Below are positions 1 to 7,861 of a stretch of DNA of 12,057 nucleotides, in pieces. Position 1 is the first letter of the stretch. Each line of letters begins with the position of its first letter. The notes under the pieces were generated by a model that saw only the letters and a list, made by a program, of their open reading frames with translations, searched no databases and had not been told where the DNA came from. This stretch comes from JAQBGV01 sp032128395 (lineage in GTDB: Bacteria; Planctomycetota; UBA8108; UBA1146): positions 1-12,057 of the forward strand of contig JAQBGV010000238.1 of NCBI GenBank assembly GCA_032128395.1, read 5' to 3'. The position numbers were made by a program, and so were the translations under genes.

Positions 1-3000
1 TGTCGAGCGAAGTGAACCGCGCCCTGCTCCACGGCGACGATGAGAAAGCGGAGCGCTGTGCACGCCGATACACCGAGCTCTTCTCCGAAGGGCGGTTCTT
101 CCTCGAATTGCAGGACCACGGTCTTCCCGAGCAGCGACGCGTGCTCGAGAAGGTCCCGGATCTCGCGCGACGACTCGGACTCCCACTCGTTGCGACGAAC
201 GACATCCACTACCTGACGCAAGAAGACTCCCGCGCCCAGGAAGTGCACCTCTGCATCAACACCGGTACGACCCTCGACGACGAAGATCGCCTCTCGTTCG
301 ACACGGACAAGCTGTACTTCCGGAGCGGCGAGGAGATGGCGGAGCTCTTCGCTGACTTCCCCGAGTCGATCACCAACACCGACGAGATCGCAGCGATGTG
401 CTCCTTCGAGTTGCCGAAGCAGACCCGCTACCTGCCGATCTTCCGACCGGAGGAGACCGCCGAGGAGAAGGCGATCCCGGTCGACCCGAAGACTCGCGAG
501 TCGGAGAACCGAGAGCTCTTCCACCGACTCGTCGAGGAGGGGTTCGCGAGGCGCTACTCCGAACCGACCGAACAGGCGCGTGAACGCCTCCGTTACGAGA
601 TGGGCATCATCGAGACGATGGGCTTCACCTCGTACTTCCTCATCGTGTGGGACTTCATCCGATTCGCACGCGAGGCGGGAGTGTCGGTCGGCCCGGGCCG
701 CGGCTCTGCGGTCGGCTCTCTGGTCTCCTACTGCCTCCGGATCACCGACCTCTGTCCCCTCGAGTACGACCTGATCTTCGAACGGTTCCTCAACTCCGAC
801 CGCGTCTCGATGCCGGACATCGACATCGATTTCTGCATGGAAGGCCGCGAGAAGGTGATCGAGTACGTACGCCAGAAGTACGGCGACGATCACGTCTGCC
901 AGATCGTCACCTTCGGCACGATGGCGGCCCGAGCGGTGATCCGAGACGTCGGACGCGCCATGGGGATCTCGCTGAAGGAGGTCGATTCGATCGCCAAGAA
1001 GATCCCCGACACGCTGGGGATCAAGCTGGAGGAGGCGATTCGTCAGGAACCGCAGCTGACCGAGTGGTCGGAGGACCCGCGCTACCGCGATCTCTTCGAG
1101 ATCGCGAAGCGGCTCGAAGGGCTGAACCGGCACTGCTCCACCCACGCCGCTGGGGTGGTGATCTGCGACCGTCCCCTCACCGAAGTGATCCCCCTGCAGC
1201 GCAACGGGGATGACATCACCACCCAGTACACGATGGAGGTCCTCGAGGGGCTCGGTCTCCTCAAGATGGACTTCCTTGGACTCCGTACGCTGACGATCAT
1301 CGACCGGGCACTGCGGATCATCGAGGAGGAGACCGGCGAGGCGATCGACATCGAGGCGATTCCACTCGACGACGAGTCGAGCTACCGCATGCTCGCGAAC
1401 GGAGAAGCCAGCGGCGTGTTCCAGCTCGAGTCGCAGGGGATGCGCGAATTGCTGCGCAACCTGCGACCAGACCGATTCGAGGACTTGATCGCCGTCCTCG
1501 CCCTGTACCGTCCGGGTCCTCTCGGGAGCGGGATGCACAACACCTACTGCGACCGGAAGCACGGTCGTGAGAAGGTGGAGTACCTCCACGAGAAGCTTGC
1601 TCCGCTCCTCAAATCGACCAACGGCGTAATCCTGTACCAGGAGCAGGTGATGCGCATCGCCCACGACATCGCCGGGTTCTCGATGAACGAGGCGGACTCG
1701 TTGCGAAAGGCGATGGGCAAGAAGAAGCCGGAGATTCTTGCCAGGTTCAAGAAGCAGTTCGGAGACGGAGCCGAGGCCAACGGCATCCCGCGCCGGGGCG
1801 CCGAACAGATCTTCGAGCAGATCGAGCACTTCGCGAAGTACGGATTCAACAAGTCGCACTCTACCGCCTACGCGCTGATCAGCTACCGCACCGCATGGCT
1901 CCGCGCGAACCACACCTCAGCGTTCCTCGCCGCGGTGCTGAGCTGCCACATCACCGCTGTCGAGAAAATGGTCGAGTACCTCGAGGAGGCTCGCCGACTC
2001 GGGATCGAAGTCTCCCCCCCATCCGTGAATCAGTCGGGACAGAATTTCGCGGTACGGGAGGAGCGGATCCAGTACGGCCTCGTCGCCCTGAAGGGAATCG
2101 GGGAGAAGGCGGTCGAGGCGATCATCTCCGAGCGCGACCGAGGGGGCCCGTTCCTCTCGATCTACGACCTCGCCGCTCGCGTCGATCTCCGCGCGGTCAA
2201 CAAGACGGTCCTCGAACAGCTGATCGCGGCCGGGGCGCTCGACAGTATCGGACCATCGCGAGCGAAAATGCACGCGGCGGTGAAGGACGCCATCGATGAG
2301 GGGAGCCGGAGCCAGGCGGATCGCCGCGCCGGTCAGCTCTCGCTCTTCGGCGGTCCAGGGACCGAACCGGAACCAGCCGGAGAGCGATACCCCGAGGTTC
2401 CCGAGTGGTCGGAGCTCGAGCGACTCGCAGCGGAGAAAGCATCCCTCGGATTCTATCTGAGCGGCCATCCCCTCGAGCGAAGAGAAGCCGAACTCCGCCC
2501 ACTTCGGAGTCACCTCGTCCGCGAACTCGGACCTGAGCTCGATGGCCAGGAAGTGACGCTCGGGGTGTTGGTGAACAAAGTTCGCGTGCGCCAAACTCGC
2601 AAGGGAGATCCGATGGCGGTCCTCATCGCCGAGGACCGCAGCGGCTCGCTGGAGGTCGTGGTGTTCCCGAACACCTATCAGGAGGTCGCGCCGATCCTCG
2701 TCGAGGACCAGGTTCTGATCGTCATCGGAAAAGCGGAGGTGGGCGAAGATCGCACTGCGGTCCTCGCTGAGCGCATCTTCCCGATCGAGGAAGCCGTAGG
2801 ACGCCTCGGCCGGCGCATCGGCCTCTCCCTTCCGACCGAGGGAACGACCGAGGACCTGCTCTTTCGGCTGAAGGACGTACTTCGACGCCACCGGGGGGAA
2901 GTTCCGACCTCCCTCGTCTTTCGAGGGCCTGACGAACTCCGCTGGGTCGTCCGCAACGATGCGAGTCTCGCGGTCAAGGCGAGCCCCGAGCTCCTCGCTG

Positions 3001-3050
3001 AACTCCGTGCCGTCGTCGGTCAGGATTCGGTCCTGATCGAGCGCAGCTAG
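1..3050 (+). CDS. dnaE: DNA polymerase III subunit alpha, 5'-truncated by window edge
   Basis: This is the catalytic subunit of the replicative DNA polymerase. The reading frame is open from base 3, so the start lies outside the window. Comparison with E. coli DnaE suggests that about 130-150 N-terminal residues are missing. Visible in order are the end of the PHP domain (TNDIHYL near 196-216), then the polymerase core with the PDIDIDFCME motif. There the aspartates at 822-824 and 828-830 match E. coli D401 and D403, and the one at 1269-1271 (MDFLGLRTLTIID) matches D555. Next come a helix-hairpin-helix (LKGIGEKAVEAI, about 2088-2123), a beta-clamp binding motif QLSLF (2334-2348) and an OB fold (about 2550-2790). 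All three catalytic aspartates are present, and length and clamp motif fit DnaE1 rather than the error-prone DnaE2. The PHP remnant keeps an Asp-Ile-His that E. coli has lost, which suggests a less degenerate PHP site. The gene ends with TAG at 3048-3050. Identification is firm. Confidence 0.98.
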   Translation, partial: SSEVNRALLHGDDEKAERCARRYTELFSEGRFFLELQDHGLPEQRRVLEKVPDLARRLGLPLVATNDIHYLTQEDSRAQEVHLCINTGTTLDDEDRLSFDTDKLYFRSGEEMAELFADFPESITNTDEIAAMCSFELPKQTRYLPIFRPEETAEEKAIPVDPKTRESENRELFHRLVEEGFARRYSEPTEQARERLRYEMGIIETMGFTSYFLIVWDFIRFAREAGVSVGPGRGSAVGSLVSYCLRITDLCPLEYDLIFERFLNSDRVSMPDIDIDFCMEGREKVIEYVRQKYGDDHVCQIVTFGTMAARAVIRDVGRAMGISLKEVDSIAKKIPDTLGIKLEEAIRQEPQLTEWSEDPRYRDLFEIAKRLEGLNRHCSTHAAGVVICDRPLTEVIPLQRNGDDITTQYTMEVLEGLGLLKMDFLGLRTLTIIDRALRIIEEETGEAIDIEAIPLDDESSYRMLANGEASGVFQLESQGMRELLRNLRPDRFEDLIAVLALYRPGPLGSGMHNTYCDRKHGREKVEYLHEKLAPLLKSTNGVILYQEQVMRIAHDIAGFSMNEADSLRKAMGKKKPEILARFKKQFGDGAEANGIPRRGAEQIFEQIEHFAKYGFNKSHSTAYALISYRTAWLRANHTSAFLAAVLSCHITAVEKMVEYLEEARRLGIEVSPPSVNQSGQNFAVREERIQYGLVALKGIGEKAVEAIISERDRGGPFLSIYDLAARVDLRAVNKTVLEQLIAAGALDSIGPSRAKMHAAVKDAIDEGSRSQADRRAGQLSLFGGPGTEPEPAGERYPEVPEWSELERLAAEKASLGFYLSGHPLERREAELRPLRSHLVRELGPELDGQEVTLGVLVNKVRVRQTRKGDPMAVLIAEDRSGSLEVVVFPNTYQEVAPILVEDQVLIVIGKAEVGEDRTAVLAERIFPIEEAVGRLGRRIGLSLPTEGTTEDLLFRLKDVLRRHRGEVPTSLVFRGPDELRWVVRNDASLAVKASPELLAELRAVVGQDSVLIERS
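2334..2348 (+). other. Sliding-clamp binding motif in DnaE
   Basis: The codons spell QLSLF in the context AGQLSLFGG. This matches the internal clamp-binding pentapeptide of bacterial DnaE (QxxLF type), which tethers the polymerase to the DnaN ring. It lies between the helix-hairpin-helix and the OB fold, the expected place. Confidence 0.8.
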
Positions 3051-3052
3051 AT

Positions 3053-3106
3053 CTGCTCGGAGGCTTTCGAAGAGCCCCCTCGTCCCCGCGGCGAGGTCAC
3101 GAGCAG
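3053..3106 (+). other. Possible branched RNA structure after dnaE
   Basis: A 7-bp stem (CTGCTCG 3053-3059 with CGAGCAG 3100-3106) encloses two smaller hairpins: 3062-3067 with 3071-3076 (one G-U pair), and CCTCG 3078-3082 with CGAGG 3092-3096. It starts two bases after the dnaE stop codon. There is no T-run after it, so it is not a classical intrinsic terminator; it may be a transcript 3' end or chance pairing in GC-rich DNA. The rest of this 163-nt gap, up to the ribosome binding site near 3203, shows no promoter I can recognise. Confidence 0.3.
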
Positions 3107-3213
3107 TTCAACCCCAAGACGCTCGCCTCCCGATCGCATCGTTCGGCGGTAGGCTCGGATCGTGAAGGCTCGCGCCATAGGGCTCGAGGGTTCGCACCGG
3201 AAAGGAAACCGAT

Positions 3214-3915
3214 GTGGCCGACCCTGTCGATTTCGACCTGAATCGATTCCGGTCCCGTTACACGGAAGTGCGAGCGCGGGTCGCCGAACTCTCCGGCGAT
3301 CGCGAACCCCCCACAATCGTCGTGGTCAGCAAGTACCTCACCCCCGAGGAGTGCCAACTACTGCGAGCCGATGGGTACGGACCACTCGGCGAGAACCGTG
3401 CCCAGGAGCTCGAGCGAAAAGTCAATTCCGGTGAGGATCGGGACGGGTGGCACTTCATCGGACACATGCAACGCAACAAGGTCGACCTTGTCCTCACACG
3501 AGTGGGGCGCATCCATTCCGTCGACTCCGAGCGACTGGCCCGTACCATCGACCGCTGGATCGAGGAGACATCCTCGGAACCCATGCCCTGCCTGGTCCAA
3601 GTCAACATCTCCGGTGAGGGATCGAAGGGCGGCCTCGCGCCGTACCAGGCGCGCGAGCTGATCCCGACCTGGATCGACGCCTTCCCCGGCCTCCGGATCG
3701 AGGGATTGATGACGATGGCCCCCGACCTGGAACCGGAGGCGAGCCGTCCGGTCTTCAGAAGCCTGCGTGACCTCCGAGACGAGATCGCCGCGGAGCTCCC
3801 CGGAGAGTCCTCCGAGCAGTTCCGGGAGCTCTCGATGGGAATGTCCGGGGACTACGAGGTCGCGACCGAAGAGGGGGCCACCCTCCTGCGCCTCGGCCGC
3901 ATGTTGTACAGTTAG
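3214..3915 (+). CDS. yggS: YggS/PROSC-family pyridoxal phosphate-binding protein
   Basis: This 233-residue protein belongs to the YggS/PROSC/YlmE family. These are single-domain, alanine-racemase-fold proteins that hold PLP on a lysine and are tied to vitamin B6 and amino acid homeostasis rather than to a known catalytic reaction. The PLP lysine is K40 in VVVSK. Other family blocks are GENRAQEL, WHFIGHMQRNK, HSVDS, QVNISGEGSKGG and the C-terminal MGMSGDYEVA and EEGATLLRLGR. Length is typical. The start is GTG 3214, with AAAGGAAA at 3201-3208 at normal spacing; an ATG two bases upstream is in another frame. It follows dnaE after 163 nt and precedes the kinase gene by 58 nt. In many bacteria yggS neighbours yggT and yggU, and a yggU homologue lies one gene downstream here. 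Confidence 0.95.
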   Translation: MADPVDFDLNRFRSRYTEVRARVAELSGDREPPTIVVVSKYLTPEECQLLRADGYGPLGENRAQELERKVNSGEDRDGWHFIGHMQRNKVDLVLTRVGRIHSVDSERLARTIDRWIEETSSEPMPCLVQVNISGEGSKGGLAPYQARELIPTWIDAFPGLRIEGLMTMAPDLEPEASRPVFRSLRDLRDEIAAELPGESSEQFRELSMGMSGDYEVATEEGATLLRLGRMLYS

Positions 3916-3960
3916 CGGGCCACGGCCGGCTCCACTCGCAGGGCCGGTCAGTCCGCGCAC

Positions 3961-3967
3961 GGGAGGG
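3961..3967 (+). promoter_or_regulatory. Ribosome binding site setting the kinase start
   Basis: GGGAGGG stands 6 nt before GTG 3974. The reading frame is open further upstream to 3767, but that part overlaps yggS and has low-complexity Ser/Arg/Pro coding unlike a domain. The FHA fold begins directly after GTG 3974, so this site decides the start. Confidence 0.75.
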
Positions 3968-3973
3968 ACCCGA

Positions 3974-6547
3974 GTGCCGAAAATCGTGATCGAAAACGGC
4001 CCCGAGCGGGGACGCTCCTACGAGATCCGCACCGAGGGTGCATTCTTCTGCGGTCGCGACTCGACCGCGCAGGTGCAGATCAGCGATGAGATGGCGAGCC
4101 GGCGTCACTTCCAGATCGACTTCCGGGATGGGCGCTTCCGTCTCCGTGATCTGGAGAGCAAGAACGGTGTACTGTTGAACGGAAGGCCCGTGAGCGGCGT
4201 CTCCGATCTCTCGGCGAACGATCGGATCCAGGTCGGGGACACCCTTCTGACGTTCGTCGGAGATGACCCGCACCCTCTCATCGGACGAGAACTCTCCGGG
4301 TACCGGATCGAGGACCGGATCGGGCGCGGAGGGATGGGAACGGTCTATCGCGCGCTCCAGCTCTCGCTCGACCGCACCGTCGCACTGAAGATCCTCGCCC
4401 CCCACCTCGTCGAGAATCAGAATTTCATCAACCTGTTCATCCGCGAGGCCCGGGCCGCGGGCGCGCTCAGCCATCCGAACATTGTCCAGGTATACGACGT
4501 CGGCGTCGAGGAATCCGTGTACTTCTACTCGATGGAGTACATCCCCCACGGGAGTGTAGAGGACCTCTTGAACCGCGAGGGCCGGATTCCCTTGCCGCGC
4601 ACGCTGGAGATCATCCGAGACGCTGCGCTCGGCTTGCAGTACGCCGAGCTCAAGGGTCTCGTCCACCGCGACATCAAACCGGGGAACCTGATGGTCGGCA
4701 GCGAGAGCGTGATCAAGATCGGGGATCTGGGCATCGCTCGATTCGGCGAGGAAGCGGGGCGCGTCAGCCAGAAGGACGGGGTCTCCGGCTCGCCCCACTT
4801 CATCGCACCGGAACAGGCACGCGGCCTCGACATCGATCATCGGTCAGATCTCTACGCGCTCGGGATCAGCTTCTACCAGATGCTCTGCGGCCAAACCCCC
4901 TACCGCGGGGCCACTCCTCGCGAGGTCATCCTCTGCCACCTGCGAGAGGCGCCTCCCCCGCTCATCGATCGAGCCCCCGACCTCCCGGCACCGGTGGTGG
5001 AGCTGGTCGCTTCGATGATGGAAAAGGACCGGGACGTCCGCATCCCCTCGGCGACGGCAATCCTCGAGCGCCTCGAACCGCTCCTCCGCCGCTATCGAGA
5101 CGGAGCCGAGACGAGACGCACGGTCCCTCGTCGACGAGCCGCGTTCGTGGCGGGTGGACTCGGCCTGGTCCTCACGGTCGCGATCTTCGGAACGATCGCG
5201 TACCTCCATTTCGAGAAGTCGCTCCAGCAGGAGCGGGATCGCAACGACCACTTCTCACAGGTCCTGGCCAGGGCCGAAATCGATCGGGACTTCGGTCGAC
5301 TCGAGAGAGTGACCGCGGCTCTCGACGAGCTCGACGGTGAGATCGCGCTCCCCTCGGAACTCGAGTTGCGGAGAACCGAGCTCGGGCGTTGGGTGGAGAG
5401 TCGACGAGCGGATGAGGAGACGGCCGCTCGCGCGCGTCTGGTACGGGAAGCATTCGACGCCGTCCGAGCGCAGGTTCGAGAACTTGCTCCCGAACAGGCG
5501 ATCGCCGCCTGGGACGCCTTCCTCGCAGATCACGCGTCGTCCCCGCTCGCCGAGGAGGCGCAGGGAGCGCGCGATCGGATCGCCACGGATCTCGCCACAA
5601 CAGCATCCCGTGAGCAGAAGGCACAGCTCCTTTTCCTACCGCTCCAGTACAAAGCCCGCACGCTCGCAGAGTCGGGGGACTTCCGCGGTGCGGTCGAGCA
5701 GCTCGCACTCCAGCGCCTCGGTGAAGAGTACGCCGGCACCCCCGCAGATCGGGCGCGCGTGGAGGAGATCGGACGGGTGCAGGACGCCGCGCGCTCCGCG
5801 TGGGCGAGGGCGGGACGCGAGATCAACGCAGACCTGGACCTGGGTCAATTCACACACGCCCAGCTCGCGCTCGCGCAGTTTCGAGGGCTCGAATTCCTCG
5901 CCGGGGAAGTCGCGGCGCTGGCGGAAGAAATCGATCGACGCGAACGAGAAGCACGGGAAGGCGGCAGACCGACAGTGACCACCGACCCCGTCGGCATCGC
6001 ACTCGCAGAAGCATGGGAGCGGTGGGCTCGGGCCGACGAAGACGGGGAGGGAGCGCGTGGGACCTCGCTCTTCGACGCGGTGGAGAACATCCTGGACTTC
6101 GAGCTGCAAAGCCTCCTCGAGACCGAGGAGAGAGCGGCGCTCGATCGGCACGTCGCTCTCCTCCGACGACTCCCCGAGTTCCTCGACGAACTGGGACGCC
6201 AGGTGCCATCCACCCGACCTCCGGTCGATCTGATCATCGATGACGGCGTCGGGACGCCGATCCCGATCGATCTCGAAGGCTTCGACCGCCGTTGGGTCCG
6301 CGGAAAGCGAACCGGGACGACTCGGGGCATCCAGAAGAAATGGTGGGAGCTGACCCCGGCGTGCCGCATCGCGGTGATGCGAGCCGCGTCCATCCCTCAT
6401 GCGGAATATCCGCTCGTCGGGCTATTCGCGACGGCGAACGGTGATCTCGACCTCGCCGAACTGTTTTGGAGCAAGGCGGAGCCGAGCGCGCGTCCGCTCA
6501 TCGACGATCTGCGGGCATTCGCCGCGCGCGCGAAGAAGAGCGAGTGA
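3974..6547 (+). CDS. FHA-domain Ser/Thr protein kinase with one membrane segment and an extracytoplasmic region
   Basis: Predicted 857-residue membrane protein kinase of the bacterial Hanks type. Residues 1-95 form an FHA (phosphothreonine-binding) domain with GR 27-28, SRRH 42-45 and NGVLLNG 64-70. The kinase domain spans about 110-375: glycine loop GRGGMG 117-122, ATP lysine K139, helix C E158, catalytic HRDIKPGN 231-238 (D233), DLG 251-253 in place of DFG, APE 278-280 and D292. All residues needed for activity are present. An Arg-rich stretch (381-388) precedes a single transmembrane segment at about 389-411, so the kinase should be cytoplasmic and the last 445 residues outside the membrane. 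That part looks helical (about 415-660, TPR-like or coiled), followed by a compact C-terminal block containing KKWWELTPACRIAVMRAA (788-805). I do not recognise a sensor domain there. The gene sits between yggS and a yggU homologue; the substrate is unknown. Confidence 0.93.
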   Translation: MPKIVIENGPERGRSYEIRTEGAFFCGRDSTAQVQISDEMASRRHFQIDFRDGRFRLRDLESKNGVLLNGRPVSGVSDLSANDRIQVGDTLLTFVGDDPHPLIGRELSGYRIEDRIGRGGMGTVYRALQLSLDRTVALKILAPHLVENQNFINLFIREARAAGALSHPNIVQVYDVGVEESVYFYSMEYIPHGSVEDLLNREGRIPLPRTLEIIRDAALGLQYAELKGLVHRDIKPGNLMVGSESVIKIGDLGIARFGEEAGRVSQKDGVSGSPHFIAPEQARGLDIDHRSDLYALGISFYQMLCGQTPYRGATPREVILCHLREAPPPLIDRAPDLPAPVVELVASMMEKDRDVRIPSATAILERLEPLLRRYRDGAETRRTVPRRRAAFVAGGLGLVLTVAIFGTIAYLHFEKSLQQERDRNDHFSQVLARAEIDRDFGRLERVTAALDELDGEIALPSELELRRTELGRWVESRRADEETAARARLVREAFDAVRAQVRELAPEQAIAAWDAFLADHASSPLAEEAQGARDRIATDLATTASREQKAQLLFLPLQYKARTLAESGDFRGAVEQLALQRLGEEYAGTPADRARVEEIGRVQDAARSAWARAGREINADLDLGQFTHAQLALAQFRGLEFLAGEVAALAEEIDRREREAREGGRPTVTTDPVGIALAEAWERWARADEDGEGARGTSLFDAVENILDFELQSLLETEERAALDRHVALLRRLPEFLDELGRQVPSTRPPVDLIIDDGVGTPIPIDLEGFDRRWVRGKRTGTTRGIQKKWWELTPACRIAVMRAASIPHAEYPLVGLFATANGDLDLAELFWSKAEPSARPLIDDLRAFAARAKKSE

Positions 6548-6556
6548 ACCCCGACC

Positions 6557-6562
6557 GGAGAG
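6557..6562 (+). promoter_or_regulatory. Ribosome binding site supporting GTG 6573
   Basis: GGAGAG stands 10 nt before GTG 6573. The alternative in-frame GTG 6606 has no comparable purine-rich site upstream. This favours the longer form of the DUF167 protein, although the spacing is slightly long. Confidence 0.5.
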
Positions 6563-6572
6563 CATTGTCCCG

Positions 6573-6956
6573 GTGGGGATCGATCCCCGTCCCGGACCTG
6601 AGTTCGTGAACAATCCGGGTGAAGGACCCCCCGAGGACCCGTATACTCCCGAGGCCATCGAGGAGCGGGATGGATCGCTCTTCCTGCGCATCCGGGCGAT
6701 CCCAGGAGCGGGAAGGACGGAGGTCGGTGGAGTGCGGCGCGGTGCCATCATCGTGCGCGTGAACGCACCCCCCGAGAAAGGCCGCGCGAACCATGCGATC
6801 GAGCGCGCACTCGCTGCGGCGCTCGATCTGCCGAGGCGCACGGTCGCACTGGATTCCGGGGAACGATCGCGGGAGAAGCGATTCCGCATCGAGGGGGTCG
6901 ACCGTGCGGACTTGATCCGCCGCGTCACTCCGCTGCTCGGTGAATCAGCAAATTGA
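6573..6956 (+). CDS. DUF167 (YggU-family) protein
   Basis: This small protein, 127 residues from GTG 6573 or 116 from GTG 6606, carries the DUF167/YggU fold, whose biochemical role is unknown. The family pattern is clear: RAIPGAGRTEVGG (41-53), VRVNAPPEKGRAN (61-73), VALDSGERSREKRF (91-104) and a final helix. The conserved core begins near residue 35, so the first 30 or so residues (Pro/Glu-rich) are a non-conserved extension and the exact start is uncertain. The longer form is preferred because of GGAGAG at 6557-6562. It lies 25 nt after the kinase gene, and its TGA ends 26 nt before the PNP start. Family membership is firm; function is not known. Confidence 0.88.
   Translation: MGIDPRPGPEFVNNPGEGPPEDPYTPEAIEERDGSLFLRIRAIPGAGRTEVGGVRRGAIIVRVNAPPEKGRANHAIERALAAALDLPRRTVALDSGERSREKRFRIEGVDRADLIRRVTPLLGESAN
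6575..6588 (+). repeat. 14-bp perfect palindrome overlapping a start codon
   Basis: GGGGATCGATCCCC is fully self-complementary, and its first base is the last base of GTG 6573. It could form a small hairpin in the mRNA or act as an operator-like site for a dimeric protein. It may also be chance, since GATCGATC-rich words are common in this DNA. Confidence 0.4.
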
Positions 6957-6982
6957 GTGGATCGAGGGGGTTACGGCACCCG

Positions 6983-7861
6983 ATGGGTTCGGCGGATCCG
7001 AAAGAGGCGATCGACAACTACCGGCGCCGCGTCGAGATGGCCGCCGACTGGGTGGCGCGCCACCTCACGGGCGGCACTCCCCGCACCGCGCTCATCCTCG
7101 GCACGGGCCTCGGAGGGCTGGTTCGGGAGATCGACGGCGATGTGCGAATTCCGTACGACCAGATCCCCGGATTTCCGCGTTCGACCGCTCCCGGCCACTG
7201 CGGAGTATTGCACGCGGGGCGTATCGGCTCGCGCCAGGTCCTCGCCTTCGAGGGGCGGTTCCACATCTACGAGGGGTACGACCTCCAGGAGGTCACTCTG
7301 CCGGTTCGGCTCGCAGCTCGACTCGGGGTCGAAGAACTAGTGATCTCGAACGCCAGCGGAGGTCTCCATCTCGAACTCGAGAAAGGGGACCTAGTGGTGA
7401 TCGAGGATCATGTGAACCTCCTCCCCGGAAACCCTCTCACCGGACCGAATCTCGACGGATGGGGCCCTCGCTTCCCGGACCTGTCCGCGCCCTACGATCG
7501 CGGGTGGATCTCGCGGCTCCTCTCGATCGCCGAGGAGGAGCAGATACGCGCTCGTCCGGGGGTGTACGCTGCAGTTTCGGGCCCAAATCTCGAAACCCGG
7601 GCCGAATACCGGCTTCTACGGATGATCGGCGCAGATGTGGTCGGCATGTCCACTGCCCCGGAAGTGATCGTCGGGGTCCACGAAGGCCTCCGGATCGCCG
7701 CGATCTCCGTGGTGACCGATCTCTGCGACCCGGACCACCTCGAACCGGTGGCCGTGGAGGACATCCTTCAAGTCGCAGCGGCAGCCGAGCCGAAGTTGAC
7801 GAAGATGGTGGTCCGGCTCCTCGAAGAGGCGCCGGGGGAGAAGGAGAAGGAATCCGAATGA
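6983..7861 (+). CDS. Purine nucleoside phosphorylase, trimeric PNP/MTAP family
   Basis: This 292-residue enzyme should cleave purine nucleosides with phosphate to the free base and ribose 1-phosphate (purine salvage). Family blocks: ILGTGLGGL (38-46), GHCGVLHAG (71-79), EGRFHIYEGYD (90-100), ISNASGGL (121-128), GPNLETRAEYR (200-210) and VGMSTAPEVIV (220-230). E204 aligns with human PNP E201. A gap-free alignment through MSTAPEVIV puts D246 at human N243, and V258 falls at human H257. Both are the residues found in methylthioadenosine phosphorylases, so substrate range is open. ATG 6983 has GAGGGGG 12 nt upstream (6964-6970). A TTG at 6953 that overlaps the previous stop is a less likely start. 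The C-terminal Glu/Lys tail is encoded by AAGGAGAAGG, which doubles as the ribosome binding site of clpP. The stop overlaps the clpP start as ATGA. Confidence 0.93.
   Translation: MGSADPKEAIDNYRRRVEMAADWVARHLTGGTPRTALILGTGLGGLVREIDGDVRIPYDQIPGFPRSTAPGHCGVLHAGRIGSRQVLAFEGRFHIYEGYDLQEVTLPVRLAARLGVEELVISNASGGLHLELEKGDLVVIEDHVNLLPGNPLTGPNLDGWGPRFPDLSAPYDRGWISRLLSIAEEEQIRARPGVYAAVSGPNLETRAEYRLLRMIGADVVGMSTAPEVIVGVHEGLRIAAISVVTDLCDPDHLEPVAVEDILQVAAAAEPKLTKMVVRLLEEAPGEKEKESE
7841..7851 (+). promoter_or_regulatory. clpP ribosome binding site inside the PNP coding end
   Basis: AAGGAGAAGGA lies 6 nt before ATG 7858 and encodes part of the EKEKE tail of the PNP protein. With the ATGA overlap it indicates translational coupling of the two genes. 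Confidence 0.7.

Noticed and set aside
1917..2891. Long minus-strand open frame opposite dnaE
   Set aside because: It lies wholly within conserved DnaE sequence, and its translation has no domain-like pattern. GC-rich genes commonly leave the opposite frame open.
3924..3949. 7-bp stem with one G-U pair between yggS and the kinase gene
   Set aside because: Weak, with a 12-nt loop and no T-run; short stems like this are expected by chance in such GC-rich sequence.
3767..3973. Upstream extension of the kinase reading frame
   Set aside because: It overlaps the conserved end of yggS, is Ser/Pro/Arg noise, and a good ribosome binding site sits just before GTG 3974.
3755..4840. 361-codon minus-strand open frame opposite yggS and the kinase
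   Set aside because: It is antisense to the FHA and kinase motifs, which are clearly the coding strand; the product has no recognisable domain.
6940..7857. Open frame upstream of clpP through the PNP gene, giving a 506-residue product
   Set aside because: The part before 7858 is an Arg/Ser/Pro/Gly-rich shadow of PNP; ClpP homology begins after ATG 7858, which has its own ribosome binding site.
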